From assembly GCA_007134695.1 (NCBI GenBank), contig SLKI01000058.1, positions 1-55,778 on the forward strand: 55,778 nt of DNA, written 5' to 3'. The DNA comes from Balneolaceae bacterium (GTDB lineage Bacteria > Bacteroidota > Rhodothermia > Balneolales > Balneolaceae). A program made the translations under genes and the position numbers. Below the pieces are notes generated by a model. The model saw only the letters and a list, made by a program, of their open reading frames with translations, was not told the DNA's origin and ran no database searches. Positions 1-7,653 of this stretch are shown here, one piece after another; position 1 is the stretch's first letter; each line of letters begins with the position of its first letter.

Positions 1-64
1 CTTTCAGCTTTGAGCTTTGAGCTTTGAGCTTTCAGCTTTGAGCTTTCAGCTTTCAGCTTTGAGC
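1..64. repeat. Heptanucleotide tandem repeat (CTTTSAG)
   Basis: Nine contiguous 7-bp units of CTTTCAG or CTTTGAG run from the window edge to position 63, followed by one more C. The two unit types are interspersed (C,G,G,G,C,G,C,C,G at the fifth base). The array probably extends beyond the left edge. It lies seven bases past the stop of the minus-strand DUF2892 gene. This is a simple-sequence repeat and no function is visible. Confidence 0.9.
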
Positions 65-70
65 ATAACA

Positions 71-301
71 TCACACCTCCACTTCCAGATCCGGTCGGCA
101 GGTTTTAATTCCAAATAGCTTATAAACCGGGCACCAGGAGATAGCCCCCGTTGCAATCAATACCAGCCCGACAAGTCCCCAAAGGCTCTCCATCACCACT
201 CCCAGTATCAAGATCAGGGAACCGAGAACTACCCGCAGGATGGAATCAAATATTCCGACATTTTTGCTACGTGTGGGTCTGTTTCTTTCCTTTTTCGTCA
301 T
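71..301 (-). CDS. DUF2892 (YgaP-type) small inner-membrane protein
   Basis: This 76-aa protein has a basic N-terminus followed by two hydrophobic segments, at about residues 20-38 and 40-56. They are split by a short EsLWGL turn and followed by a CPVYKLFGIKTC stretch. The pattern RxxLGsxxxxxG..WGLvGLvxxxTG..xxCPxYxxxGixTC is the DUF2892 signature, found in the membrane part of YgaP-type proteins and as stand-alone proteins near rhodanese or sulfur genes. No rhodanese is adjacent here. The two cysteines in CPVYKLFGIKTC are part of the family motif. The start is well supported: AGGAGG lies five bases upstream of the ATG on the minus strand. Function is unknown; a link to sulfur or redox chemistry is only family association. 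Confidence 0.85.
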   Translation of the reverse strand: MTKKERNRPTRSKNVGIFDSILRVVLGSLILILGVVMESLWGLVGLVLIATGAISWCPVYKLFGIKTCRPDLEVEV

Positions 302-306
302 AATAA

Positions 307-312
307 CCTCCT
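307..312 (-). promoter_or_regulatory. Shine-Dalgarno site of the DUF2892 gene
   Basis: AGGAGG on the minus strand, five bases before the ATG at 301-299. It is a perfect anti-16S complement and stands out because most genes in this window have weak or no Shine-Dalgarno sequence. It fixes the start of the DUF2892 gene. Confidence 0.85.
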
Positions 313-319
313 AGTCAAA

Positions 320-404
320 TTAGATTGATCCAATAGCATTCAACCATTTGGATCGATCCTATTGAGTTAAATCGACCTTGTTAAGTTAGATCGATCCTGT
401 TATA
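320..404. repeat. Four imperfect 19-bp repeats around GATCGATC
   Basis: Copies are at 320-338, 348-366, 367-385 and 386-404. The best copy is TTAGATCGATCCTGTTATA (386-404), and the last three are exactly head-to-tail. The shared core is ATCGAYC, mostly GATCGATCC. The array starts 19 bases upstream of the DUF2892 start codon, in the gap between that gene and the divergent S9 peptidase. Arrayed direct repeats at this place suggest binding sites for a regulator, but no regulator gene is nearby. Confidence 0.6.
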
Positions 405-662
405 CGATCCACTTAAAGGTATGACCCGAAGTGTATTTTTATTGCCATGGAAGCCACATGCATGATGTAAGGGTAAACCTTACATTCTGACCGCATCTAT
501 TCATCATGACTCGACTTACAACCTGATTTCCCATTAGATTTCGCTTCCCTTAATCAGCCTCGTAAAAATTTCAGAACCTGCCGGCCCAATCATACTTTCT
601 CAAATCAAAGGTAAAAGTTACATTCCAGATGCTTTGTGACCACTCAATCTAACAAAATCAAA
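405..662. other. Remainder of the divergent intergenic region
   Basis: Apart from the repeats just to its left, this stretch holds no ORF or hairpin that I would defend. It must carry the promoter of the S9 peptidase gene. A GTG at 636 could extend that gene by nine codons. Confidence 0.5.
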
Positions 663-2750
663 ATGACACGTATCTCAATTTTTTCAACTTTTCTACTTGC
701 CATCTGCCTCTTTTCGGCAGAACTGTTGGCACAAAAAGGAATTCAACCAGAAGATTACTATAAAACGATCTTCATCAGCCAGCCGGAAATCTCACCCGAC
801 GGCGGCCTGATCGCGTTCACACGTACTACCATTGATGAAGAAGAGAACAGCCGCCACCGTGAAGTCTGGATGCAGAAACTTTCCGACGGACAGCCCGACG
901 GTGAACCTTTTCGCTTCACCGACCCGACACGAAGCTCCTCCAGCCCCTCCTGGTCTCCGGACGGCACTCTATTAAGTATTCAGTCCCAACGGGGCGATGA
1001 CACCTCCGTCCGTTTTATCCGGGTAACAGCCCCCGGAGGTGAAGCGTTTACCCTCGAAGGTGTGGACCGCACCCCGGTTTGGTCACCCGACGGTGAGTGG
1101 ATTGCCTATGTACGCGAACCGGAAACTGATGAAGAACGTGACCGCCGGGCCGGCTGGATCGCCCCGGATGCGGTGAGCAATACACTTGACTCAACCCGGT
1201 TCGACGGACGAGTTATCACCCACGTTTACTACAAACGAGACAACGTCTCCAACTGGATCCCCCACCCATCCATTTACGACAAGAGACAGCTCCACATCGT
1301 CCCCGGTGATGGCGGAGAGCCTGAAATTCTTACCGATCTGCCGTTTCACGTCGGTCAGGTCACCTGGAGTCCGGACGGCAGCCGCATCTATTTTTCCGGA
1401 GACCCCGAAGAAGATGATGAACTCAACCGCGAGATGACCCGCAACATCTACATGATCGATCTTGACAGCGGGGAGTATGAGCTGCTGATCGACGCCGACG
1501 GATCTCAAAGCTCGCCCGAAATCTCTCCCGACGGCAGCCGAATCGCCTGGCAGCAGACCGACGAACGCGGTGCACAAAGCCAGGTAATGGTTGCCGGACT
1601 CGACGATAACGGACTCCTTGCAGAGGAACCCAAAAAACTAACCGGAGAATGGGATCTTTCCCCCGGGAACCTTCATTGGAGAAACGACAGCCGCCATCTG
1701 CGGTTAACCGCACTGATCCGCGGCAACGCTCACTTGTTTGAGGTGGACACACGCAGCGATGATCCACAGGTGCGTCAGATCACCGAAGGAGACCGCAGGC
1801 TCGGCTCCTTCTCGCTCTCGGATAATGAGCAGCTCATGGCCTACACGGCAACCGACGCCGTAACACCGGCAGAACTTTTTCTTTCTGATGCGGAAGGAAG
1901 CAACGAACTCCAGCTCAGCGATTTCAACAGCACCTGGCTAGCCGAACGCACCGTTAAGCCGGCGGTACCGATCCATTGGACCGTCGATGATGGTACCGAA
2001 ATCGAAGGCTGGGTGATCGAACCGGTCGACTATGAGCCGGGTAATTCCTATCCGGTTGTTCTCAAAATTCACGGCGGCCCGCATACTGCCTACGGAAATA
2101 CCTGGTTCCAGGCGTTTCATGTCTTGTCTGCCGCCGGTATGTATGTTTTCTACACCAACCCGCGGGGATCATCAGCCTACGGCCACGAATTTATGTACGC
2201 CACCCGCGGCCAGTGGGGAAAGATGGATGAAGAGGATCAGATGAAAGGCCTCGATGCGGTGTTTGAAGCCTATCCCGATGTAGATCCCGACCGCGTCGGT
2301 GTTGCAGGAGGCAGTTACGGAGGTTTTATGACCAATTGGCTCACAGCCCGATTCCCCGATCGGTTTGCTGCAGCTATCACCAGCCGGTCCATCTCCAACT
2401 GGGAGTCGATGTATGGTACCAGTGACGTTCCTCAATTGATGCAGTGGGAATTTTACGGCGACCCCTGGGAGCAGCGTGAACTCTATCGGGACCTCTCCCC
2501 TCTGAGCTATGTGGAAGACGTGGAGGCACCGACGCTGATCATCCACAGCGAAGAGGACTACAGAACCCCGATGCCGGAAGGTGAACAGTGGTACATGTTC
2601 CTGAGGCAGCGGGAAGTGCCGGTCGAATTTGTCCGCTATCCCCGCAGTGCTCACGGATTATCCAGAACCGGAGAGCCGTGGCTGCTGGTCGACCGCCTGG
2701 AACGGCAGCGAAGCTGGTTCCACTACTGGTTGGTCGAACAGGACGATTAA
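663..2750 (+). CDS. Exported S9 family prolyl oligopeptidase-type peptidase
   Basis: A serine peptidase predicted to be exported and to cleave oligopeptides (acylaminoacyl-peptidase/DPP branch). From the ATG at 663 the 695-aa product starts with a clean signal peptide (MTRISIFSTFLLAICLFSAE, cut near LLAQ). A beta-propeller follows, with repeated SPDG motifs over roughly residues 40-430, then an alpha/beta-hydrolase domain. The catalytic triad is visible: Ser551 in GGSYGG, Asp632 in SEEDYR and His664 in RSAHG. The ORF is open from a GTG at 636, but the ATG gives a better signal peptide. The gene stands alone. A second S9 peptidase of similar build lies at 25272-27299. Exact substrate preference cannot be read from sequence. 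Confidence 0.93.
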   Translation: MTRISIFSTFLLAICLFSAELLAQKGIQPEDYYKTIFISQPEISPDGGLIAFTRTTIDEEENSRHREVWMQKLSDGQPDGEPFRFTDPTRSSSSPSWSPDGTLLSIQSQRGDDTSVRFIRVTAPGGEAFTLEGVDRTPVWSPDGEWIAYVREPETDEERDRRAGWIAPDAVSNTLDSTRFDGRVITHVYYKRDNVSNWIPHPSIYDKRQLHIVPGDGGEPEILTDLPFHVGQVTWSPDGSRIYFSGDPEEDDELNREMTRNIYMIDLDSGEYELLIDADGSQSSPEISPDGSRIAWQQTDERGAQSQVMVAGLDDNGLLAEEPKKLTGEWDLSPGNLHWRNDSRHLRLTALIRGNAHLFEVDTRSDDPQVRQITEGDRRLGSFSLSDNEQLMAYTATDAVTPAELFLSDAEGSNELQLSDFNSTWLAERTVKPAVPIHWTVDDGTEIEGWVIEPVDYEPGNSYPVVLKIHGGPHTAYGNTWFQAFHVLSAAGMYVFYTNPRGSSAYGHEFMYATRGQWGKMDEEDQMKGLDAVFEAYPDVDPDRVGVAGGSYGGFMTNWLTARFPDRFAAAITSRSISNWESMYGTSDVPQLMQWEFYGDPWEQRELYRDLSPLSYVEDVEAPTLIIHSEEDYRTPMPEGEQWYMFLRQREVPVEFVRYPRSAHGLSRTGEPWLLVDRLERQRSWFHYWLVEQDD

Positions 2751-2867
2751 CAAGTTTTTTCAATTTGTAATTGGGGGTTGAAAATAGATTAGCACTCTAT
2801 TTCGTTAGAGAAGTTGTATATTCAAGCCCCGGATTGATCAGTTTCACGCCCCGGACTGGATAGGACG

Positions 2868-2893
2868 CATCAGCACCATCCTGATGAGTGCTG
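2868..2893 (+). other. Two mutually exclusive short hairpins upstream of the metal-uptake genes
   Basis: CATCAG (2868-2873) can pair with CTGATG (2881-2886), or CAGCAC (2871-2876) can pair with GTGCTG (2888-2893). The two stems share bases and cannot form together. They lie about 100 bases ahead of the small Cys protein start. There is no U-tract after either one. Leader-type regulation is possible, but six-base stems also arise by chance. Confidence 0.25.
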
Positions 2894-2994
2894 TTGAGAC
2901 ATCAATCCGCTGAAAACACCAAATTACCCGCTGTAGATCCAGAGATGGATATGCCAAACAGGAATTTAATCGATATGGTAAAAGGGGTGTTCAC

Positions 2995-3309
2995 TTGACA
3001 CGTTTGCGACCTTTCATATCTCCATTTCTCGGCCTGATCCTGAGTTTCGGGCTAGTGGCCTCTGTGCTCCACAATCACGGGTCGATCATCTCGTATGATT
3101 CCCACCCTGCCTACAGCGGTCTCGATTTTGAAGAAGAACATTACACCTGTCCATTTTGTGCGGTCTTCTTCAACACAGTGGAATCCGGGAATACCGGCAT
3201 TGAGAACCTGCCGGCAACCTGCCTGAATCTCCACAATCTTGAGGAACAGTTAACATCCTACCCTTCCTGGCAATATTTGGAAGGGCGCTCTCCTCCAGCA
3301 TCAAGCTGA
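2995..3309 (+). CDS. Small exported protein with CPFC motif (metal-associated?)
   Basis: This 104-aa protein has an N-terminal hydrophobic segment (PFISPFLGLILSFGLVASVL) followed directly by HNHG and, at about residue 52, a YTCPFC motif. A further Cys is at residue 72. Small proteins with a signal, histidines and one CPxC motif are common in Bacteroidota next to TonB receptors for metals, where they are usually annotated hypothetical. The start chosen is TTG at 2995, because AAAAGGGG lies about eight bases upstream and every nearby ATG is out of frame. It is first in a gene set with the His-rich lipoprotein and the receptor. A role in metal sensing or handling is inference from context. Confidence 0.6.
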   Translation: MTRLRPFISPFLGLILSFGLVASVLHNHGSIISYDSHPAYSGLDFEEEHYTCPFCAVFFNTVESGNTGIENLPATCLNLHNLEEQLTSYPSWQYLEGRSPPASS

Positions 3310-3616
3310 TCCTCTGCCGAGTTGACGTTGCGGTAAATCCAGTCGGTCGGGTCTATACCCCGGCATATTTTCTTATTCTGAACAGATACAGGTCGCAGTA
3401 AACCGTTTGGTACCATCAGCAATTAAAACTTTACAGCAGGTTTACCTGCATCATGCAGGTCAAACTGCTAATCGCATCGTACAATTCGGCCACTCCCCGA
3501 AAAAGATTATAAACGCTCGAAGCGGACCGTCGATCAATTCGCCGATCTATCCGCAGCGCTATTTCATACCCAATCAACCAACAATTTTATTTTTCAAAAC
3601 TTAAACCTTTAGAATC
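3310..3616. other. 307-base gap containing a strong 15-bp hairpin
   Basis: A hairpin spans 3435-3469: AGCAG/CTGCT, TTT/AAA and ACCTGCA/TGCAGGT pair around a TCA loop, with one bulged G and one bulged C. The inner part, ACCTGCATCATGCAGGT, is a near-perfect DNA palindrome. No U-run follows, so it is not a classical terminator. It could be an operator, an mRNA stability element or a processing site between the CPFC gene and the lipoprotein gene. The rest of the gap is AT-richer just before the lipoprotein start and shows nothing else. Confidence 0.55.
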
Positions 3617-4285
3617 ATGAAAACCCTTACATCCACACTATTCGCTTTATTTACCGTCTCGCTGCTTCTGTTTTACGGTTGCGACTCGGGGCACGATCAT
3701 GAACATGCCGATGCGGTAGGGTTTACGATCGAACAGAACAACGTTGAAATCATCCGTTTCGAAAATAACCAGTTTGAGCTGGACCCATCAGGTACCTGGG
3801 GTGAATATTACCGCGAAATTGACGGAGAACAGGTTTTGACGATTTCACCTGATGTCATTGACGATATGACGCGTGGAATGACACCAAGCCTGACCATCCG
3901 CTGGATCGACGCCGATGGCGACAAGTTTGACCTGGAAGAGGAAGAGGACGGCGGTGAATTATGGCTCGACTGGCAGTGGGCAAAGCCCAACACCCTGACC
4001 GAGGAGTGTACCGATGCGGCCCGAACCGATACAGAAGCATTGGACCAGATCCGGCCGGTTAATATTGAACAACACGGAAGCGACGGAAGCTGGGGTTTCC
4101 ATTTCCGGGCCGACCATGCCGGTGTTGATGAGATCCGTTTTCGACTGATGCACGGTTTCGGGGATGCAGCCCACGCCGATTTTGTCGCCGGCTGGATGAA
4201 GATCGCTGCAGCCGAAGATGAGCATGAACTCATTGACGAGAACGGAATCTACCTTCATGACCGGGATAAATGCAGAACCCGATAA
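3617..4285 (+). CDS. His-rich lipoprotein of a probable metal-uptake unit
   Basis: A 222-aa lipoprotein. The signal peptide ends in LLLFYGC, with Cys22 as the lipidated residue. It is followed by DSGHDHEH, a typical metal-binding His/Asp run on the mature N-terminus. The remainder is acidic, with more His near the C-terminus (FHFRADHAG, MHGFGDAAHADF, EDEHE, LHDRDKC). The start is ATG, four codons before a Lys/Thr n-region. It lies between the CPFC protein and a ZnuD-like TonB receptor, so it may bind and hand over zinc or a similar metal at the outer membrane. The domain itself was not recognised; zinc rather than another metal is inference. Confidence 0.75.
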   Translation: MKTLTSTLFALFTVSLLLFYGCDSGHDHEHADAVGFTIEQNNVEIIRFENNQFELDPSGTWGEYYREIDGEQVLTISPDVIDDMTRGMTPSLTIRWIDADGDKFDLEEEEDGGELWLDWQWAKPNTLTEECTDAARTDTEALDQIRPVNIEQHGSDGSWGFHFRADHAGVDEIRFRLMHGFGDAAHADFVAGWMKIAAAEDEHELIDENGIYLHDRDKCRTR

Positions 4286-4288
4286 AAG

Positions 4289-6682
4289 TTGAGATTTTTA
4301 GATAAAATTAAGAAACAGAGTTTAAATTCGGTTAATGTGAGTATTCTAGAAAATTTTATAGTGCATTACCCTTTAAAAGGCGGTTTGAAAAGCCGTCTTT
4401 TTACTCTAATCCGGCAGGCCATCCTGCCGGCAGTGACTCTATTACTTTTTTCCGGTGGACTCAGCACCGTATTTGCGGTTTTCACGGCAGATCCGGAGAC
4501 GGGTACAAGCGAAATCACGGGAGAGGTGATCGACGCAGAAACACTCGAGCCGGTTCGCTTTGCCTATCTCCATCTGGAAGAGCTGAACCGCACAACGACG
4601 ACCGACCGTGATGGCAAGTTTACTCTTCGCAATGTTCCGGAAGGCAGCTACACCATCTCTGTTCACAGGATCGGATACGTAACACTCCGCCAATCGATCA
4701 GGGTAGGCGAAGATGAAACTCTGGAACTGAGACTGGAAATGAGATCCACTATTCTCTCCGGCCAGGCCGTCCAGGTCGTGGCTGATGCGGAAGAAACCGT
4801 CGGGGCGGGACTCGAACACGCCTCGATCAAGATTGTCGGCGAAAAACTTCGCAGAGATCTCGACGCTACTCTCTCCGCTACACTCAATAACCAGGCCGGT
4901 TTTTCCGAACGAAGCATGGGAGTGGCCCCGGGCCGGCCGGTGATTCGCGGACTGGGTGACGAACGGGTTTTGATCCTCGAAGATGGAGCCAGGACCGGTG
5001 ACGTTTCATGGACCTCCGGAGACCATGCAGTAACAGTCGACCCGGCGGGTGCCGATGAGATCGAAATCGCACGCGGACCCGCTGCGCTGGAGCATGGAGC
5101 CGGTGCTATCGGAGGAGTCATCAATGTGGTACGCAACCAGATCCCTAACACCGTTCCTTCGCAGGTGACCGGTACTGCTTCCCTTCAGGCAACCAGCGTC
5201 AACCAGGGGTTGCTGGGAGGGGGTTCGGTTAAAGTTCCCTGGCGCGATAATCTTGCATTGAACCTCGATTTCAGCGGCAGGCACGGTAGTGATGTAAACA
5301 CACCAATCGGCCGTCTGGAGAACTCTTGGCTTAGAACGTCCAGTAATGCGTTCGGCGCCGGTTACATCCGTTCCTGGGGTTATGCAGGACTTTCCGGCTC
5401 CATGTATCTGAGTGAATATGGAATCCCGCCTGACCCGGAAGGAGGCCACCCCATGGGTGTTGAGATCGAGATGTCGAAATACCAGACCGAAGCGCGAACC
5501 GAAATTCTTCGGCGCGGATCCCGGTTCAATGTTGTTGAAGCACGGGGTTCCTATATCTATTACGATCATTCGGAAATTGAACCTGGCGGAATTCTGGGTA
5601 CTGCGTACAATATGGAGACGGTTACAGGCTCTCTGAAATTCCGAAACAGGGATCTGGGGCCGTTTGACAAAGGGGTTGTCGGGATCTGGGGAGAGTATAT
5701 CGACTATGAAGTGTTCGGGTCGAGAACCCCCAATTCCAACTCCTGGAGCGGATCAATTTTTGCTATTCAGGAAGCTGATATCGGGAATTTACACCTTGAA
5801 GGCGGCTTGAGGCTGAATCATGTGACCACACGTCCCAGGCAAGAACGGGTCAGCCCAATCATCGGTTTGGTCCGGGAACGCAACTTTACCGGCCTGGAGA
5901 GCTCCGCCTCGGCTATTTACGATTTTGGCAGCGGATTCTTTCTCGGCTCAACCTTTATGCACTCCTGGCGGGCACCCAGCCTCGAAGAACTTTATTCGGA
6001 AGGGCCGCATCTGGCCGCTTATGCCTACGAAATCGGAAATCCGAACCTGGATGTCGAACGCGGACTTGGCAGCGAACTGTTTGCCCGATACAATACCGAG
6101 CGAACTTCTACTCAGCTTTCAGCCTATTACAACCATTTTCGAAACTATCTGCATGCTCAGGACACCGGCCGGCCCAGCATCCCCCGGGCAGACCTGAATG
6201 AATTTCAATATGTAGGCACCCGCGCATCCATGTATGGAGTAGAACTTTCTTCGGAATTGAAGTTGCTCGACCAGCTGGCTCTCGAAGGTAATGCAACGTT
6301 AACAATCGGAGATCGGGTGGTTACCGAAGAGGAGAAAGAAGCGACCGGTTTGGAGTATTCCGAACAGCCGCTGCCGCTGATCCCGCCGTTTAACGGGAAT
6401 ATCGGTGTCCGGTATGCACTCAACAGCTTTACCATAACCGGTAAAGCTCGATTTGCAGCGTCACAAGACCGACTCGGTGAATTTGAAACACCCACCGACG
6501 GGTACGCAATATTCGACCTCAATGCAGAATATCGATTTAGTGCCGGAACCACGTTTCATACGATTTCACTCAGTGGACAAAATCTTCTAAATACCGAGTA
6601 TTACAACCATCTGTCCCTTGTTAAAGATCTGTTTGCCGAGCCGGGCCGGTCGGTTAATTTACTTTACAGAATCTATTTTTAA
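4289..6682 (+). CDS. TonB-dependent receptor, ZnuD-like (zinc/metal uptake)
   Basis: An outer-membrane receptor that imports its ligand using TonB energy. Domains from the TTG at 4289 (797 aa): signal region to about residue 65, carboxypeptidase-regulatory-like beta-sandwich about 70-150, plug about 165-290 (PVIRGLGDERVLILEDG, SGDHAV, EIARGPAALEHGAGAIGGVINV), then the barrel, ending in aromatic YRIYF. The plug wording, especially the SGDHAV and AADP-like region, resembles ZnuD zinc receptors. The 5' end is uncertain: a 12-bp hairpin at 4375-4401 lies inside the ORF, and in-frame GTG/TTG codons at 4337, 4361, 4385 and 4433 are possible starts. The 4385 start still leaves a good signal peptide. 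It follows the lipoprotein gene by three bases if the long form is used. Confidence 0.85.
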   Translation: MRFLDKIKKQSLNSVNVSILENFIVHYPLKGGLKSRLFTLIRQAILPAVTLLLFSGGLSTVFAVFTADPETGTSEITGEVIDAETLEPVRFAYLHLEELNRTTTTDRDGKFTLRNVPEGSYTISVHRIGYVTLRQSIRVGEDETLELRLEMRSTILSGQAVQVVADAEETVGAGLEHASIKIVGEKLRRDLDATLSATLNNQAGFSERSMGVAPGRPVIRGLGDERVLILEDGARTGDVSWTSGDHAVTVDPAGADEIEIARGPAALEHGAGAIGGVINVVRNQIPNTVPSQVTGTASLQATSVNQGLLGGGSVKVPWRDNLALNLDFSGRHGSDVNTPIGRLENSWLRTSSNAFGAGYIRSWGYAGLSGSMYLSEYGIPPDPEGGHPMGVEIEMSKYQTEARTEILRRGSRFNVVEARGSYIYYDHSEIEPGGILGTAYNMETVTGSLKFRNRDLGPFDKGVVGIWGEYIDYEVFGSRTPNSNSWSGSIFAIQEADIGNLHLEGGLRLNHVTTRPRQERVSPIIGLVRERNFTGLESSASAIYDFGSGFFLGSTFMHSWRAPSLEELYSEGPHLAAYAYEIGNPNLDVERGLGSELFARYNTERTSTQLSAYYNHFRNYLHAQDTGRPSIPRADLNEFQYVGTRASMYGVELSSELKLLDQLALEGNATLTIGDRVVTEEEKEATGLEYSEQPLPLIPPFNGNIGVRYALNSFTITGKARFAASQDRLGEFETPTDGYAIFDLNAEYRFSAGTTFHTISLSGQNLLNTEYYNHLSLVKDLFAEPGRSVNLLYRIYF
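4375..4401 (+). terminator. Hairpin with T-run between lipoprotein and receptor genes
   Basis: AAAAGGCGGTTT (4375-4386) pairs over 12 positions with AAGCCGTCTTTT (4390-4401), including two G-U pairs, around a GAA loop. The 3' arm ends in a run of five Ts. It looks like an intrinsic terminator or attenuator that would lower receptor expression relative to the lipoprotein. It also argues that the receptor's true start is at or after it. Confidence 0.55.
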
Positions 6683-6843
6683 ATTATAACAAAGAATTAT
6701 CGCCATCCGATCAAATAGACTGTCCAGTTGTCGATCGGGGTTACACTACCAGAAACAGGTATTCAGAATAGGGTCACAAAACCAATTTAAGCAGGTTAAG
6801 TGATCAGGGTCTCATTTACATCACAACCAAGGATTGAAGCAAA

Positions 6844-7653
6844 ATGGGTCATCGCCAGATCGACACGGCCGTCATACTTGCGGCAGGAATCGGTAAACGG
6901 CTGCGGCCACTAACCAACTCCAAACCGAAATGTCTGGTCAATGTGGCCGGCAGGCCGATCTTGTGCCATATGCTTGACGCACTTGACGAGCGAAATTTTC
7001 AGCGTGTAATTGTCGTTACCGGCTATCGAGAAGAGGCGGTTCGCAACTTTTTGCAAGTTAGTCCGTCCGGACCTGCTGTAGAGTTGATCAATAACGATCT
7101 CTATGATAAAACCAACAACATCTACTCTCTGCGGCTTGCGGCCGATGCAATCGGCAGTGACGATTTTCTGCTCCTGGAATCTGACCTGGTGTTTGATCCC
7201 GGCCTCCTGGATCCTCTGATCGTGCCGGATCGTATCGCACTCGCCCCTTATCTACCGGAGATTCATAACGGCACAACGGCCATAGTAAATGATCATGGAG
7301 AGCTTGTTGGCCTTAATGTGAAAGGTGATTCCGGTACCGGCGGAGGTACAAGCACGCAACAAAAACTGTATAAAACTGTCAACATCACCTCTTTTTCAAA
7401 TTCTGTCTGGGAGATCATTTTTAACCTGATGGAGGAGATGATTGAGAATGGAGATCTGCAGCAGTTCTACGAAGTTGCAATCGCCAGGACACTGGAACAG
7501 GATGCAATCACACTCCGGATGGTCGATTTTAGTTGTCAATGGTGGGACGAAATCGACAATCTGACCGACCTGGAACGTGTCCGGCAAGCTATCCTCAAAG
7601 GGATTACCCCACTGTCGGAACAGCTCAGGCGTATTCAAGTCGACGATCCATGA
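6844..7653 (+). CDS. Nucleotidyltransferase, LicC/phosphocholine-cytidylyltransferase type
   Basis: Predicted to activate a phospho-alcohol as its CDP derivative using CTP. The 269-aa protein has the N-terminal nucleotide-binding motif LAAGIGKRLRPLT..KPKCLV (about residues 13-32), then TNNIYSL, an acidic metal site ESDLVF, and WWDEIDN near the end. All of these match the LicC/PntC branch rather than the hexose-1-phosphate enzymes. The ATG follows a weak AAGGA. Its stop codon overlaps the ATG of the downstream glycerophosphotransferase-type gene (ATGA), so the two are probably translationally coupled and act in one pathway. The phospho-alcohol (choline, ethanolamine, aminoethylphosphonate, glycerol) cannot be told from the sequence. 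Confidence 0.82.
   Translation: MGHRQIDTAVILAAGIGKRLRPLTNSKPKCLVNVAGRPILCHMLDALDERNFQRVIVVTGYREEAVRNFLQVSPSGPAVELINNDLYDKTNNIYSLRLAADAIGSDDFLLLESDLVFDPGLLDPLIVPDRIALAPYLPEIHNGTTAIVNDHGELVGLNVKGDSGTGGGTSTQQKLYKTVNITSFSNSVWEIIFNLMEEMIENGDLQQFYEVAIARTLEQDAITLRMVDFSCQWWDEIDNLTDLERVRQAILKGITPLSEQLRRIQVDDP

Noticed and set aside
3407..3604. A 65-codon open frame between the CPFC protein and the lipoprotein gene
   Set aside because: TTG start, no motif, and it overlaps the hairpin at 3435-3469; the region is better explained as regulatory.
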